Source: Facklamia sp. 7083-14-GEN3 (GTDB lineage: Bacteria; Bacillota; Bacilli; Lactobacillales; Aerococcaceae). From it: 64,000 nt of DNA. Of the stretch, positions 12,223 through 20,024 are shown piece after piece; the stretch's first letter is position 1; the number at the start of each line of letters is the position of its first letter. The notes below the pieces were generated by a model that was given only the letters and a program-made list of their open reading frames with translations, ran no database searches and had not been told where the DNA came from. Position numbers and translations under genes: made by a program. The stretch spans positions 1-64,000 of the forward strand of contig NZ_JANSGD010000004.1 in NCBI RefSeq assembly GCF_024742075.1. Reading direction: 5' to 3'.

Positions 12223-13335
12223 TTAATTTTCTGTAGTTGTTTCTTCTTGTTCTTCAAGACCATTTTCCATATCTTGGTTCGATGCTTCTTGTTCTTTTTC
12301 AAGAGGAGTCATTGTCACTTCTTTTTCTGTATCAGATATTACTTCTTCAGAGAATGAAAACTCACCAGGGAAAGCCTCTTCAACAGCCATTTGAATTTCG
12401 TCGATAAACTCACCTGTTAATTCATCAGCTTTAACAATATATTGATATTCCTCACGATCTGCCTCATATTGAACTTCAAATGTATCTTCATCGTAAGTTA
12501 CCGCTTGCGTTTCAGTACCTGGTCGAATACCTAATATAATATCAAATCTATCATCAATTTTAATCATTTCTCCAGCAACAAAAAGATCTGGATAAATCAG
12601 TAATTGCTTCTCTAAATATTCTTCAGCTTCTTCTTCTGTTTCAAATTCACTTGAAATATAGAATAAGATATAGCGGCCTTCTTCTTCAACATCTTTTGCA
12701 TAGTTCACTCGAACAAAAATAAAATCTTCATCGACAATTTCTTTTTCTGCAATAAAGCGGTCTTTTGTCGCTTCATCTTCTTCAATCATTTGAATGAAAT
12801 CATCGGCTTCTGACTCGTCCTTAAAGACATTGGCATTGAAAGTAATAAATTCTCCTTCGAATAAGTCAATCTCTTCTTCTACTTCCGCTTCTTCCACTTC
12901 AACAGTAGTTTCCGGTATTTCAATCACTTCAAAATCTTCTGGTCGATTTGAAGGCTGCGGACGACTTGGAATATAAGGCTGAGTCGGTATAGGATTTGGA
13001 GTAGGTTGTGGTTGAGGCTGGCTAACAACCGTCGTTACAGTCGTTTCTACAGTTTGAATAGTTGTTTCTTGAGTACTTTCAATTGTAGTATTGGCAACAG
13101 TTGTTTCTTTACTTTCACCCTCAACACCATCATTGTTAGGCTTAGTTGTTGTTTCACTAGTAGGTTGGCTAGGTGCGGTCGAAGATTCCTGTGGAGCAGG
13201 TTGATTTCCTTCATTGGCAGGTGGAATTTGCTCAGTGTCCGGATTATCATCTGCGGTATCCTGAGCAAAAATTGGACCTACAAATCCAACTGTCAATACT
13301 GAAACTGCTAAGAGATTAATAAATTTATTCTTCAT
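12223..13335 (-). CDS. Secreted acidic Thr/Pro-rich protein, paralog 1 (unknown function)
   Basis: I do not recognise this 370-residue protein. It has a clear signal peptide (about 1-24, cleavage after IFA). A Thr/Pro/Gln/Glu-rich stretch (about 26-145) with repeated TT-x-ETT and PQPTPNP-like units follows, typical of an extended wall-spanning stalk. A folded acidic domain (about 155-345) contains IYPDLFVAGE and AFPGEFSF. The last 25 residues are acidic with no LPXTG or membrane segment, so it should be released or held non-covalently. The same domain occurs in the gene just upstream, with conserved YPDLF and FPGEF. The genes are 21 bases apart in one operon. A GGAAG ribosome site precedes the ATG. 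Confidence 0.65.
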   Translation of the reverse strand: MKNKFINLLAVSVLTVGFVGPIFAQDTADDNPDTEQIPPANEGNQPAPQESSTAPSQPTSETTTKPNNDGVEGESKETTVANTTIESTQETTIQTVETTVTTVVSQPQPQPTPNPIPTQPYIPSRPQPSNRPEDFEVIEIPETTVEVEEAEVEEEIDLFEGEFITFNANVFKDESEADDFIQMIEEDEATKDRFIAEKEIVDEDFIFVRVNYAKDVEEEGRYILFYISSEFETEEEAEEYLEKQLLIYPDLFVAGEMIKIDDRFDIILGIRPGTETQAVTYDEDTFEVQYEADREEYQYIVKADELTGEFIDEIQMAVEEAFPGEFSFSEEVISDTEKEVTMTPLEKEQEASNQDMENGLEEQEETTTEN

Positions 13336-13356
13336 TCTAATTTCTTCCTTTCATAT

Positions 13357-14358
13357 TTAGCGACGGAACCCAAAAATAATCAAGACAATTCCTAAAAGTA
13401 ACAAAACAACCGCGGCTCCTATAGTAACGATAGAAACGTTATCTTCAGAAATTCCTAGATTTATTAGTTTTTCTTTTATCTTTGTCTGAGTCAGATAATA
13501 ATCAATATTGGTCTTTATTTGAGTGAATAAATCATTTACCAAAGGTAGAGCCTCTTCACTATTTTGTATGTTTGTTTGACCATCTGATAATGGTAATTGA
13601 CTAAGCGTCACTATTACCTTTCCATCTTTATCTTCACTTTCAAAATTAAATTCTCCTGGGAAACGCTCTTCAATAGCTTGACGATATGGATCGTAATCAT
13701 TAAATTCCAATTCATACCGGTATGGTTGCCTTTGATCATAATAGTAAATTTCCTGTTTTTCTGTATCTATCCCAAAACTATTTGTATTTACATTAACTCT
13801 TAATCCAAATGCCAAGTCATAACCATCATTTTGTTGGGTAATTTCACCCTTTTTAAATAGGTCTGGGTAATATAACAAATTCTTCTCCAAGACATCTATA
13901 GCTTTATCTTTATCTGAAATATTTACAGGGAAGTACAGAACAATTAATTGTCCTTCTTCCGTAGCTTTCTCATGATATCTAGCAGATAGTAGAAAACGAT
14001 TGCTTTCAGAAACATCTTCTATAATTACCTGACTATTGAGATTTGAATCATTTTTAATATATTCTGTAAAATTTTCTAAAGACTGTTTATCTTCAAATTC
14101 ATTTAAAGGATATATTACTATATCTGTTTCGAATAAACCTTGGTCTTCTGAGGGGTCAGAAATTTCTTGGGAATCTTCTTCACTTTTTGCACCTTCGTCA
14201 ATTTCAACAGAATCATCCACTTTTTTTAGATCTGATGGAAGAGCTGGTCTTGGTATAAAGGGATCTGATACAGCTCTAATTGACGAAACTGAAGAAAAGG
14301 ATAGACTAATGGTTATTCCTATAAAGAAACAATAAAAAAAGTTTTTTATCTTTTGCAT
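13357..14358 (-). CDS. Secreted, C-terminally membrane-anchored acidic protein, paralog 2 (unknown function)
   Basis: I do not recognise this 333-residue protein. A signal peptide (about 1-29) is followed by a short acidic linker and a domain of about 170 residues (about 75-255) alignable with its neighbour: both have a strand pair ending LYYPDLF/LIYPDLF, then a G-L/I-R turn, then FPGEFNF/FPGEFSF. A possible helical segment (about 265-310) leads to one C-terminal transmembrane helix (about 311-331) ending FRR, so the domain faces outside and the tail is a stop-transfer anchor. It is the first gene of the two-gene operon, with GAGGAG before the ATG and an extended -10 promoter. Confidence 0.65.
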   Translation of the reverse strand: MQKIKNFFYCFFIGITISLSFSSVSSIRAVSDPFIPRPALPSDLKKVDDSVEIDEGAKSEEDSQEISDPSEDQGLFETDIVIYPLNEFEDKQSLENFTEYIKNDSNLNSQVIIEDVSESNRFLLSARYHEKATEEGQLIVLYFPVNISDKDKAIDVLEKNLLYYPDLFKKGEITQQNDGYDLAFGLRVNVNTNSFGIDTEKQEIYYYDQRQPYRYELEFNDYDPYRQAIEERFPGEFNFESEDKDGKVIVTLSQLPLSDGQTNIQNSEEALPLVNDLFTQIKTNIDYYLTQTKIKEKLINLGISEDNVSIVTIGAAVVLLLLGIVLIIFGFRR

Positions 14359-14388
14359 AAATCGAACTCCTCTATATTTAATAACTCT

Positions 14389-14397
14389 ATTATAACA
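14389..14397 (-). promoter_or_regulatory. Extended -10 promoter of the secreted paralog pair
   Basis: The minus strand reads TGTTATAAT, an extended -10 element (TGnTATAAT), about 35 bases before the first gene. A TTGCAC upstream is only 13 bases away, so the -35 is weak or absent. Confidence 0.5.
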
Positions 14398-14671
14398 GTT
14401 TTTTTTTGTGCAAAACTAAACATTCTATTACTTAGTCTTATTTTTTCGGAGAATTAAAAAAATTCTAGCACAGATTTATTATTTCTTTTCTTCCCTAATA
14501 GTTAAGAGCAACATAAATATTTGATAGAGTTGCTTTAGAAATAAATTAAGATTTTAAAAATGTTTTCCCTTCGATCTCACTTTTTCCCGATGGCGAAGTA
14601 CTTATACTTAATATCATTAAAAAAACCTGATCAGGAAATCTGACCAGGTTAATATGAATGGGATAGAGAAA
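14398..14671. other. Intergenic region downstream of rplL
   Basis: This gap of about 270 bases (313 counting the secreted-gene promoter region) has no credible gene. It holds the rplJL terminator at its right end and the secreted-pair promoter at its left end. The AT-rich middle (14440-14615) shows nothing I can name. Confidence 0.5.
14618..14650 (-). terminator. Terminator of rplJ-rplL
   Basis: The minus strand has an 11-bp stem (AACCTGGTCAG with CTGATCAGGTT, one G-U pair) with a 5-base loop followed by T residues, 22 bases after the rplL stop. It separates rplJL from the secreted paralog genes. Confidence 0.85.
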
Positions 14672-15046
14672 TTATTTAACTTCTACAGATCCGCCAACTT
14701 CTTCAATTTTAGCTTTCAATTCTTCAGCTTCTTCTTTAGAAACGCCTTCTTTGATTGCTTTAGGAGCGTTGTCTACTAATTCTTTAGCTTCTTTCAAGCC
14801 TAAGCCAGTAGCTTCACGAACCACTTTGATTACTTTAATTTTAGCGTCGCCAGCTGAATTTAATACAACGTCAAATTCAGTTTGCTCTGCAGCAGCTTCG
14901 CCGCCAGCAGCAGGTCCTGCCGCAACTGCTACAGGAGCTGCAGCAGATACGCCGAATTCTTCTTCAATTGCTTTTACTAAGTCGTTTAATTCTACAACTG
15001 TTGCTGATTTGATATCTTCAATAATTTGTTCAATATTTAATGCCAT
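14672..15046 (-). CDS. rplL: 50S ribosomal protein L7/L12
   Basis: This is the stalk protein that recruits translation GTPases, 124 residues. It has the N-terminal dimerisation domain ([15 protein letters not shown]), an Ala/Gly-rich hinge (about 38-55) and the C-terminal domain with [16 protein letters not shown] chose the ATG at 15046 because GGAGG lies 9 bases before it and the N-terminus is the family's; five codons further upstream belong to the ribosome-site region. It is co-transcribed with rplJ 60 bases upstream. Confidence 0.97.
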   Translation of the reverse strand: MALNIEQIIEDIKSATVVELNDLVKAIEEEFGVSAAAPVAVAAGPAAGGEAAAEQTEFDVVLNSAGDAKIKVIKVVREATGLGLKEAKELVDNAPKAIKEGVSKEEAEELKAKIEEVGGSVEVK

Positions 15047-15106
15047 TTTGGTTTCCTCCAAATATTTTTTTTAGTTTATCTTTTTCTTATGCGACGAGTA
15101 ATTGAT

Positions 15107-15643
15107 TTAGGCAGCACCTTTTTTGTCGATTACACCATTTAAAGCGTAAACCATTTGTTGTGCTGGGTTTGCTTGAGAAAGGACAGATGCCACATTGCGC
15201 ATTGGTGCTTGTAACACTGATAGTAACATTGAAAGTAATTCTTCGCGACCAGGCATTTTTGCAACTTGTTCAATCATTTCTTTGGTAGCTGCTTGACCTT
15301 CAACAATTCCTCCACGAATTTCAAGGGTTTCATTGTCTTTAGCAAAGTTTGCTGAGATTTTAGCTGGGTTTACGACGTCATCTGAGAAGACGATCGCTGA
15401 AGGACCCTTGAATAAATCTTCAGGAACTTCAATACCTGCTTTTTCAGCTGCACGACGAAGCATTGTGTTTTTCACAACCTTCATTTGCACGCCTGCATCA
15501 CGCAATTGTTTACGATAGTCTGTTACTTCTTCAACCGTTAAGCCAAGATAGTCCACTACAACGATTGTTGCAGAGTTTTTCATATCTTCAGCAATCATTT
15601 CAACTTCTTGAGCTTTTGCATTTAATACTGCTTCTTTAACCAT
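15107..15643 (-). CDS. rplJ: 50S ribosomal protein L10
   Basis: This protein of 178 residues anchors L7/L12 dimers to 23S rRNA. The N-terminal RNA-binding domain (KNTMLRRAAEKAG) and the C-terminal helix that binds L7/L12 are both visible. A GGAGGTGA ribosome site precedes the ATG. It has its own promoter and an L10 autoregulatory leader after rplA, so rplJL is a separate transcription unit. Confidence 0.96.
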   Translation of the reverse strand: MVKEAVLNAKAQEVEMIAEDMKNSATIVVVDYLGLTVEEVTDYRKQLRDAGVQMKVVKNTMLRRAAEKAGIEVPEDLFKGPSAIVFSDDVVNPAKISANFAKDNETLEIRGGIVEGQAATKEMIEQVAKMPGREELLSMLLSVLQAPMRNVASVLSQANPAQQMVYALNGVIDKKGAA

Positions 15644-15672
15644 GTTTCTTCTTTCACCTCCATCAATTAGGT

Positions 15673-15797
15673 ATAGAGATTTTTTAAAATAAAAAATCTC
15701 TATGTCACCTAGACATAGAGATAGCTTCCTGTTTAACGGGAACTTCCTCGGTAAGAAATTAAGGCAAAGCCACTTACTGTCTTAGGTCGTTTAAAAT
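15673..15797 (-). ncRNA. L10 autoregulatory mRNA leader with terminator and competing hairpin
   Basis: On the minus strand, the elements CCTAAGACAGTAAGTGGC and TTCTTACCGAGGAAGTTCC match the ribosomal protein L10 leader found upstream of rplJ in Firmicutes. It is followed by a strong intrinsic terminator (ATCTCTATGTC/GACATAGAGAT, arms 15722-15712 and 15706-15696, then a T-tract). A copy of the terminator arm downstream (15685-15673) can pair with the terminator's 3' arm and T-tract (15690-15703), forming a mutually exclusive hairpin. Free L10 (with L12) is expected to favour termination. Confidence 0.8.
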
Positions 15798-15805
15798 ACT
15801 TATTC

Positions 15806-15834
15806 ATCATAGAGATAAATAAAATATTTGTCAA
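15806..15834 (-). promoter_or_regulatory. rplJL promoter
   Basis: On the minus strand, a perfect -35 TTGACA (15834-15829), a 17-base spacer and -10 TATGAT (15811-15806) lie immediately after the rplA stop. The start point would be near 15798, giving a leader of about 155 nt. Confidence 0.85.
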
Positions 15835-15841
15835 TATGAAA

Positions 15842-16531
15842 TTATAAACTTTCGACGTTGATCTTGATTCCAGGTCCGAAAGTAGTAGCTAAAGCTAAGT
15901 TTGTAATATATACACCTTTAGCTGTAGCTGGCTTCACACGCATAATTTGTTCATGAAGTGCTTTGAAGTTTTCCACTAATTTCTCATCTTCAAAAGAAAC
16001 TTTACCAATCGGAACGTTTACAATACCCGCTTTATCTGCACGGTAAGTTACTTGTCCAGCCTTGATATCGTTAACAGCCTTAGTTACATCCATTGTAACG
16101 GTACCTGTTTTAGGGTTTGGCATTAAGCCTTTAGGTCCTAAGACACGTCCTAAACGTCCAACTTGTCCCATCATATCTGGAGTTGCTACCATTACATCGA
16201 AGTCTAACCAACCACCGTTGATTTTGTTAATTAAGTCTTCTTCACCAACAAAGTCTGCTCCTGCAGCTTCTGCTTCAGCAGCTTTTTCACCTTTAGCAAT
16301 AACTACCACTGTTTGTGTTTTACCCGTTCCATGTGGTAATACCATTGCGCCACGGATTTGTTGGTCTGCTTTTTTAACATCGATATTTAAATTGTAAGAT
16401 ACTTCAACAGAGGCATCAAATTTTGCAAAATCAATTTCTTTTGCTAATGCGACTGCTTCAGTTACATCATATTTCTTTGTACGGTCAACTTTTTCTCTTG
16501 CCGCTACATAGTTTTTGCTTTTCTTAGCCAT
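15842..16531 (-). CDS. rplA: 50S ribosomal protein L1
   Basis: L1 forms the mobile stalk at the ribosomal E site and represses its own operon by binding mRNA. It has 229 residues with the two-domain L1 fold; the motif [14 protein letters not shown] is intact. GGAGG precedes the ATG. It lies 82 bases after rplK, and that gap carries a 23S-rRNA-like L1-binding motif. Confidence 0.97.
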   Translation of the reverse strand: MAKKSKNYVAAREKVDRTKKYDVTEAVALAKEIDFAKFDASVEVSYNLNIDVKKADQQIRGAMVLPHGTGKTQTVVVIAKGEKAAEAEAAGADFVGEEDLINKINGGWLDFDVMVATPDMMGQVGRLGRVLGPKGLMPNPKTGTVTMDVTKAVNDIKAGQVTYRADKAGIVNVPIGKVSFEDEKLVENFKALHEQIMRVKPATAKGVYITNLALATTFGPGIKINVESL

Positions 16532-16550
16532 TTATTTTTCCTCCTATATT

Positions 16551-16578
16551 TGTGGTTATTCGGGGTTTCCCTCCCACA
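16551..16578 (-). promoter_or_regulatory. L1-binding mRNA motif before rplA (23S rRNA mimic)
   Basis: The minus strand reads GTGTGGGAGGGAAACCCCG and then AATAACCACA. The outer strands GTGG and CCAC pair around GGG/CCC, as in the L1 site of 23S rRNA (GGUGGGAGG ... GAAAUACCACC). It ends about 20 nt before the rplA start, so bound L1 could block ribosome entry. The second copy precedes rplK. Confidence 0.65.
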
Positions 16579-16613
16579 CCCGATAGAAACGGGGCGAGAA
16601 GCTACCTTGGCGC

Positions 16614-17039
16614 TTAGTCTTCGACTGTGATTCCCATTGAACGGGCAGTTCCTTCAACCATACGCATAGCAGCTTCTACATCGGCTGCATTTAAGTCTGC
16701 CTTTTTAATTTCTGCGATTTCACGGACTTGGTCACGTGTAACCTTTCCGACTTTGTTCTTGTTAGGTTCACCTGAAGCCTTTTTCAAGCCAGCAGCTTTT
16801 TTTAATAAGATTGGAGCTGGTGGTGTTTTTGTAATAAAGGTAAATGAACGGTCTTCATAAACATCAATAACAACTGGAATAATCATTCCTTGTTGATCTT
16901 GAGTACGTGCGTTAAATTCCTTAGTAAAGGACATGATGTTAACGCCGGCTTGACCTAACGCTGGACCTACTGGCGGAGCTGGGCTCGCTTGACCTGCAGG
17001 GATTTGTAATTTTACTTGAGTGACAACTTTTTTAGCCAC
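16614..17039 (-). CDS. rplK: 50S ribosomal protein L11
   Basis: This protein of 141 residues binds the GTPase-associated centre of 23S rRNA. Family motifs include [20 protein letters not shown] at the N-terminus and [14 protein letters not shown] in the middle. The start is GTG or the adjacent ATG-like context; GGAGG lies 9 bases upstream. It is the first gene of rplK-rplA and has its own promoter and structured leader. Confidence 0.97.
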   Translation of the reverse strand: MAKKVVTQVKLQIPAGQASPAPPVGPALGQAGVNIMSFTKEFNARTQDQQGMIIPVVIDVYEDRSFTFITKTPPAPILLKKAAGLKKASGEPNKNKVGKVTRDQVREIAEIKKADLNAADVEAAMRMVEGTARSMGITVED

Positions 17040-17067
17040 GAATATTCCTCCTTATGTCAATTTTCGT

Positions 17068-17115
17068 GATGTGGTAATTGGAGCTTATGTCTTTTTAGAC
17101 TGGCTCCTCCCACCC
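17068..17115 (-). promoter_or_regulatory. L1-binding mRNA motif before rplK (23S rRNA mimic)
   Basis: On the minus strand, GGTGGGAGGAGCC and GCTCCAATTACCACA (17115-17103 and 17084-17070) form an outer GTGG/CCAC pairing and an inner GGAGC/GCTCC stem with an asymmetric bulge AATTA. This matches the L1 site of 23S rRNA and the copy before rplA. It lies in the rplK leader 30 nt upstream of the start codon. Confidence 0.7.
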
Positions 17116-17144
17116 AATGCATGTTCGAATACATGCATTGAAAT

Positions 17145-17173
17145 ATTATAACGGAAGCCAAATGAGATTGCAA
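17145..17173 (-). promoter_or_regulatory. rplKA promoter
   Basis: On the minus strand, -35 TTGCAA (17173-17168), a 17-base spacer and a perfect -10 TATAAT (17150-17145). The transcript begins with a hairpin (TGCATGTATTCGAACATGCA, 20 bases) before the L1 motif. Confidence 0.8.
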
Positions 17174-17180
17174 GAAGTTT

Positions 17181-18104
17181 TTAGATAACTTTTAATTCTT
17201 TAGGTCGTTTACTGATTAAGTAAATACAAGCAATTATCAAAATAATTGTAACCACAAGGCCACCCTCAAAGCCAAAATCTCCACCATTGATCAAACTAGC
17301 TTCAGCTTTGGATTCCGTTATTAATAGTGTGCCCGGTAATACCAATCCACTTACTTGTACACCAAAGACTACACCCATAATAAAATTCCAAAAGGAATGA
17401 GCAGCTCCTGTTAACCACATATTATCTGTGATATAGAATAATAATGAAAAGAAGATGCCGGCTAAAGCAATATTAACTAAAGCTAAGACTGTAATCCCTG
17501 GATTGGCATAATGTAATAAGCTAAAGAAGATAGAATTTATCAAAATGGCAAGAGGAACTCCCCAAGCTGCTGCTAGACCATTCATCAAGTAACCCCTCAA
17601 TAGTATTTCTTCAGACATTCCTTGGACCATAAAGCCGATTAATAAGAGGATAAACGCTAGCCCATCGGCTTGAGGATTAATTTGGACAGTAATCGTCCCC
17701 ATCAAAAGATTGGCTAAAAAAGTAATGATCATTAAAGCGGCAGCAATTACGATGCCTAACCCATATTTTTTTAGGAAATTGTCTTTATAAAAAGCAAAAG
17801 AATTTAGTTTGCGTCCTTGCAACCATTTAGCTAAAAGGAGCGTAGCAATAATAGTAGTAATCGTTAAAAATAATTCTGAATAGACCATTATTGGCTCGTT
17901 CAACAGTGCCTGTTCTACATCTTCGGTTGAAAGGGAATCACCAAATTTCATATAGATTAATGGACCAATTAGAAAGAGCGAGATTATTAAAGCAAGTAGT
18001 AAACCTAAAAAATTTATGAGCGCAGTAAAACCAATCACCCTTAATGGTCTTTTGCCTGCTTGTTTCTGCGTCAACTGCATGGATTGATTTAAAGGCCAGT
18101 TCAT
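17181..18104 (-). CDS. CPBP (CaaX/Abi) family intramembrane metalloprotease
   Basis: This is a 307-residue multi-spanning membrane protein of the ABI/CPBP group. The catalytic signature is complete: EEILLR (E165, E166, R170), FFSLLH (H198) and HSFWN (H236, N240). Family members process prenylated proteins in eukaryotes, and in bacteria are linked to bacteriocin maturation or immunity; the substrate here is unknown. The start codon overlaps the stop of the upstream membrane-protein gene by 4 bases (ATGA), so the two are translationally coupled, and both follow nusG. No bacteriocin precursor is visible nearby. Confidence 0.82.
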   Translation of the reverse strand: MNWPLNQSMQLTQKQAGKRPLRVIGFTALINFLGLLLALIISLFLIGPLIYMKFGDSLSTEDVEQALLNEPIMVYSELFLTITTIIATLLLAKWLQGRKLNSFAFYKDNFLKKYGLGIVIAAALMIITFLANLLMGTITVQINPQADGLAFILLLIGFMVQGMSEEILLRGYLMNGLAAAWGVPLAILINSIFFSLLHYANPGITVLALVNIALAGIFFSLLFYITDNMWLTGAAHSFWNFIMGVVFGVQVSGLVLPGTLLITESKAEASLINGGDFGFEGGLVVTIILIIACIYLISKRPKELKVI

Positions 18105-18928
18105 AATTTTCCTCCTATATTAAATGAATTAAAAGACTTCTGATTTATTTGATAGCGTAGATAACGTATATATACGGCTAATGTAAGAATAAATAACACC
18201 GCAATCACAAGGTAAAAGAAGTTATGTCTTAAGACAAAGGATGAGCTGGGATAATGATGATAGAGTAGCCCTAATTGAAAGATTAAAACAGCCGGCATAA
18301 TTGCTTGGTTACCGTAACGCGCATATAAGTAGGCACTAACAGTTGCTATCGCAAAAAGTAAAAGACAAGCAAGTGATAGCATCCATCCATTATGACTGTT
18401 TAAACCTTTACTCACCAAATAGCTATAAAAGATATAGACGGTCATACTTATCAACCAACCAGTATGAAGACCGATGGGCAGTTTTAAAAGCCAATTGGGC
18501 TCATTCAAAGAACTTTTATATGAGATTAATTTCATAAAAGAAATAATCTGTCTCAAATATAACATCATAAGAACGAAGGTAAATAAATATAATTTTTGCG
18601 ACCATAATAAAAGATAAATTGCATGATAAAAATATAACTCAACTAATTTGGGAGCCGCTAATAGTTGATAACTCTGATTGTATCTTTCAAAACCTTGCCT
18701 CACTTGTCCAATAAATACTGCAAGTGCCTCCCATAAAAGAATAATTATCCAAAGATAAAAAGTGAACTTTGCAGGGAGTAAGACATGAGGAACTTCTTCT
18801 ACGACTTGGTTTAAGCTGACGGATTCTACAAAACTAGTGCTAAAAATCCACTGTAAGCATAAAACCAAGAAATAACTGATCATTGTTGTGCGAAGATAAA
18901 GAACTCGATGTTCTGATTTTTGTTTCAT
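18101..18928 (-). CDS. Multi-spanning membrane protein, distantly TspO/MBR-like
   Basis: This 275-residue protein has about seven or eight hydrophobic helices. Several stretches recall the larger TspO/MBR relatives found in low-GC Gram-positives: LLPAKFTFYLWIIILLWEAL near residue 50-70, and LPIGLHTGWLISMTVYI near 150-167, which resembles the family's P-x-x-x-x-x-GW motif. That assignment is a recollection of pattern, not a search. It begins 12 bases after nusG with only a weak AGGTC ribosome site and overlaps the CPBP protease gene by 4 bases. A membrane partner or sensor role is possible, function unknown. Confidence 0.5.
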   Translation of the reverse strand: MKQKSEHRVLYLRTTMISYFLVLCLQWIFSTSFVESVSLNQVVEEVPHVLLPAKFTFYLWIIILLWEALAVFIGQVRQGFERYNQSYQLLAAPKLVELYFYHAIYLLLWSQKLYLFTFVLMMLYLRQIISFMKLISYKSSLNEPNWLLKLPIGLHTGWLISMTVYIFYSYLVSKGLNSHNGWMLSLACLLLFAIATVSAYLYARYGNQAIMPAVLIFQLGLLYHHYPSSSFVLRHNFFYLVIAVLFILTLAVYIRYLRYQINQKSFNSFNIGGKL

Positions 18929-18940
18929 TGAATGACCTGA

Positions 18941-19480
18941 TTAATGGTTATCTTTACGAACTTGCATAAAATCTAACTCAGCTACTGTTTCACGACCAAA
19001 CATTTCGATAACTACCTTAAGTTTTTGGTTCTCTTCACTGATTTCTTCAATTTCACCGGTCATTCCCGAAAAAGCGCCATCGATTATTTCTACTAAATCG
19101 CCTACTTCAACTTCTAATTTAACTTTCTGAATAGGTTTATCACCTAAGATGGCCTCCATTTCCTCTGGCAAGAGAGGTGCTGGCTTAGATCCCGCACCAT
19201 GTGAACCTACAAATCCAGTGACACCCGGCGTATTACGAACGATAAACCACGACTCATCTGACATCACCATTTCAACTAATACATAACCTGGGAAGGTTTT
19301 TTGTACCTTTGTTTTTTTCTCTCCGTCTTGCATTTCAGTTACTTCTTCTTCAGGTACCACCACATTGAAGATAAAGTCTTCCATATTCATACTTTCTGCT
19401 CGCATCATGATATTTTCTTTTACTTTATTCTCATAACCAGAGTATGTATGTAAAACGTACCATTCCTTATTAGCTTCCAT
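18941..19480 (-). CDS. nusG: Transcription termination/antitermination factor NusG
   Basis: This protein of 179 residues binds the RNA polymerase clamp and influences pausing, termination and coupling. The N-terminal NGN domain begins WYVLHTYSGYENKVKENI. The C-terminal KOW domain (VGDLVEIIDGAFSGMTGEIE, about 125-145) is intact. AAAGGAG precedes the ATG. It lies downstream of secE with an intrinsic hairpin in between, and two membrane-protein genes follow closely. Confidence 0.96.
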   Translation of the reverse strand: MEANKEWYVLHTYSGYENKVKENIMMRAESMNMEDFIFNVVVPEEEVTEMQDGEKKTKVQKTFPGYVLVEMVMSDESWFIVRNTPGVTGFVGSHGAGSKPAPLLPEEMEAILGDKPIQKVKLEVEVGDLVEIIDGAFSGMTGEIEEISEENQKLKVVIEMFGRETVAELDFMQVRKDNH

Positions 19481-19508
19481 TTTTTAATCTCCTTTAATTA
19501 ATTTCTTG

Positions 19509-19545
19509 TAAAATAAAAAACCTACAAGGATGTAGGTTTTATTTG
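19509..19545. terminator. Terminator hairpin between secE and nusG
   Basis: A 10-bp perfect stem (AAAACCTACA/TGTAGGTTTT, 19517-19526 and 19531-19540), 4-base loop, with a T-tract on the minus strand. It lies inside an apparent operon and should reduce read-through from rpmG-secE into nusG unless nusG has its own promoter, which I could not locate. Confidence 0.7.
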
Positions 19546-19591
19546 TATTCTATTATAACACGCCTAAGCAGATAATAAATATTTTTTATAA

Positions 19592-19771
19592 TTATGCGCC
19601 TAGACTAACTAACCAATCGATGAAATTTCCAAATACAAAATCTGTTAAAGCAAAGTAAAGACCAAAGAAAATAATCATCATAATTACTGTCCAAGTAAAT
19701 TTATTCACTTGCTTAGCTGTAGGCCAAGTCACTTTTTTCATTTCTTGGGCAATGCCTTTAATGTAACTCAT
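19592..19771 (-). CDS. secE: Preprotein translocase subunit SecE
   Basis: This is a short gene (59 residues) for the essential single-helix SecE of Gram-positives. The translation is MSYIKGIAQEMKKVTWPTAK, then one transmembrane segment (TVIMMIIFFGLYFALTDFVF) and a short tail ending SLGA. The KKVTWPT motif before the helix is diagnostic. It sits between rpmG (14 bases upstream) and nusG, the classical order. Confidence 0.93.
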   Translation of the reverse strand: MSYIKGIAQEMKKVTWPTAKQVNKFTWTVIMMIIFFGLYFALTDFVFGNFIDWLVSLGA

Positions 19772-19785
19772 TGTTTTCCTCTTTT

Positions 19786-19938
19786 CTATTTGGTTTCTCT
19801 ATGAATCGTGTGTTTATTACAATTCTTGCAGAATTTCTTAATTTCTAATCGAGTGGTTTGGCCTGCTTGAGTTGGTATCATTTGATAATTACGGTTTCCA
19901 CATTCACTACAAGCTAATGATGCTTTCTTTTGAGCCAT
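19786..19938 (-). CDS. rpmG: 50S ribosomal protein L33
   Basis: This 50-residue protein has two zinc-type cysteine pairs (CSEC and CKNC), so it is the zinc-binding (C+) type of L33. I chose the ATG at 19938 since GGAGGTGG lies 6 bases before it; ten upstream codons cover the ribosome site. It is the first gene of rpmG-secE-nusG. Confidence 0.92.
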   Translation of the reverse strand: MAQKKASLACSECGNRNYQMIPTQAGQTTRLEIKKFCKNCNKHTIHRETK

Positions 19939-19973
19939 TTTCCCACCTCCGAATTTTGTTAGAATCATTAAGA

Positions 19974-20002
19974 ATGATAAATAGAATTCTTTTAAATGTC
20001 AA
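19974..20002 (-). promoter_or_regulatory. rpmG-secE-nusG promoter
   Basis: On the minus strand, a perfect -35 TTGACA (20002-19997), a 17-base spacer and -10 TATCAT (19979-19974), 35 bases before the rpmG start. Confidence 0.8.
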
Positions 20003-20024
20003 GCTTAGCTTAGAAATTGCTATC

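Noticed and set aside
12794-13302. Plus-strand and alternative minus-strand frames over the secreted paralog gene
   Set aside because: They arise from the Thr/Pro-rich repeated codons of the true gene and have no signal or domain.
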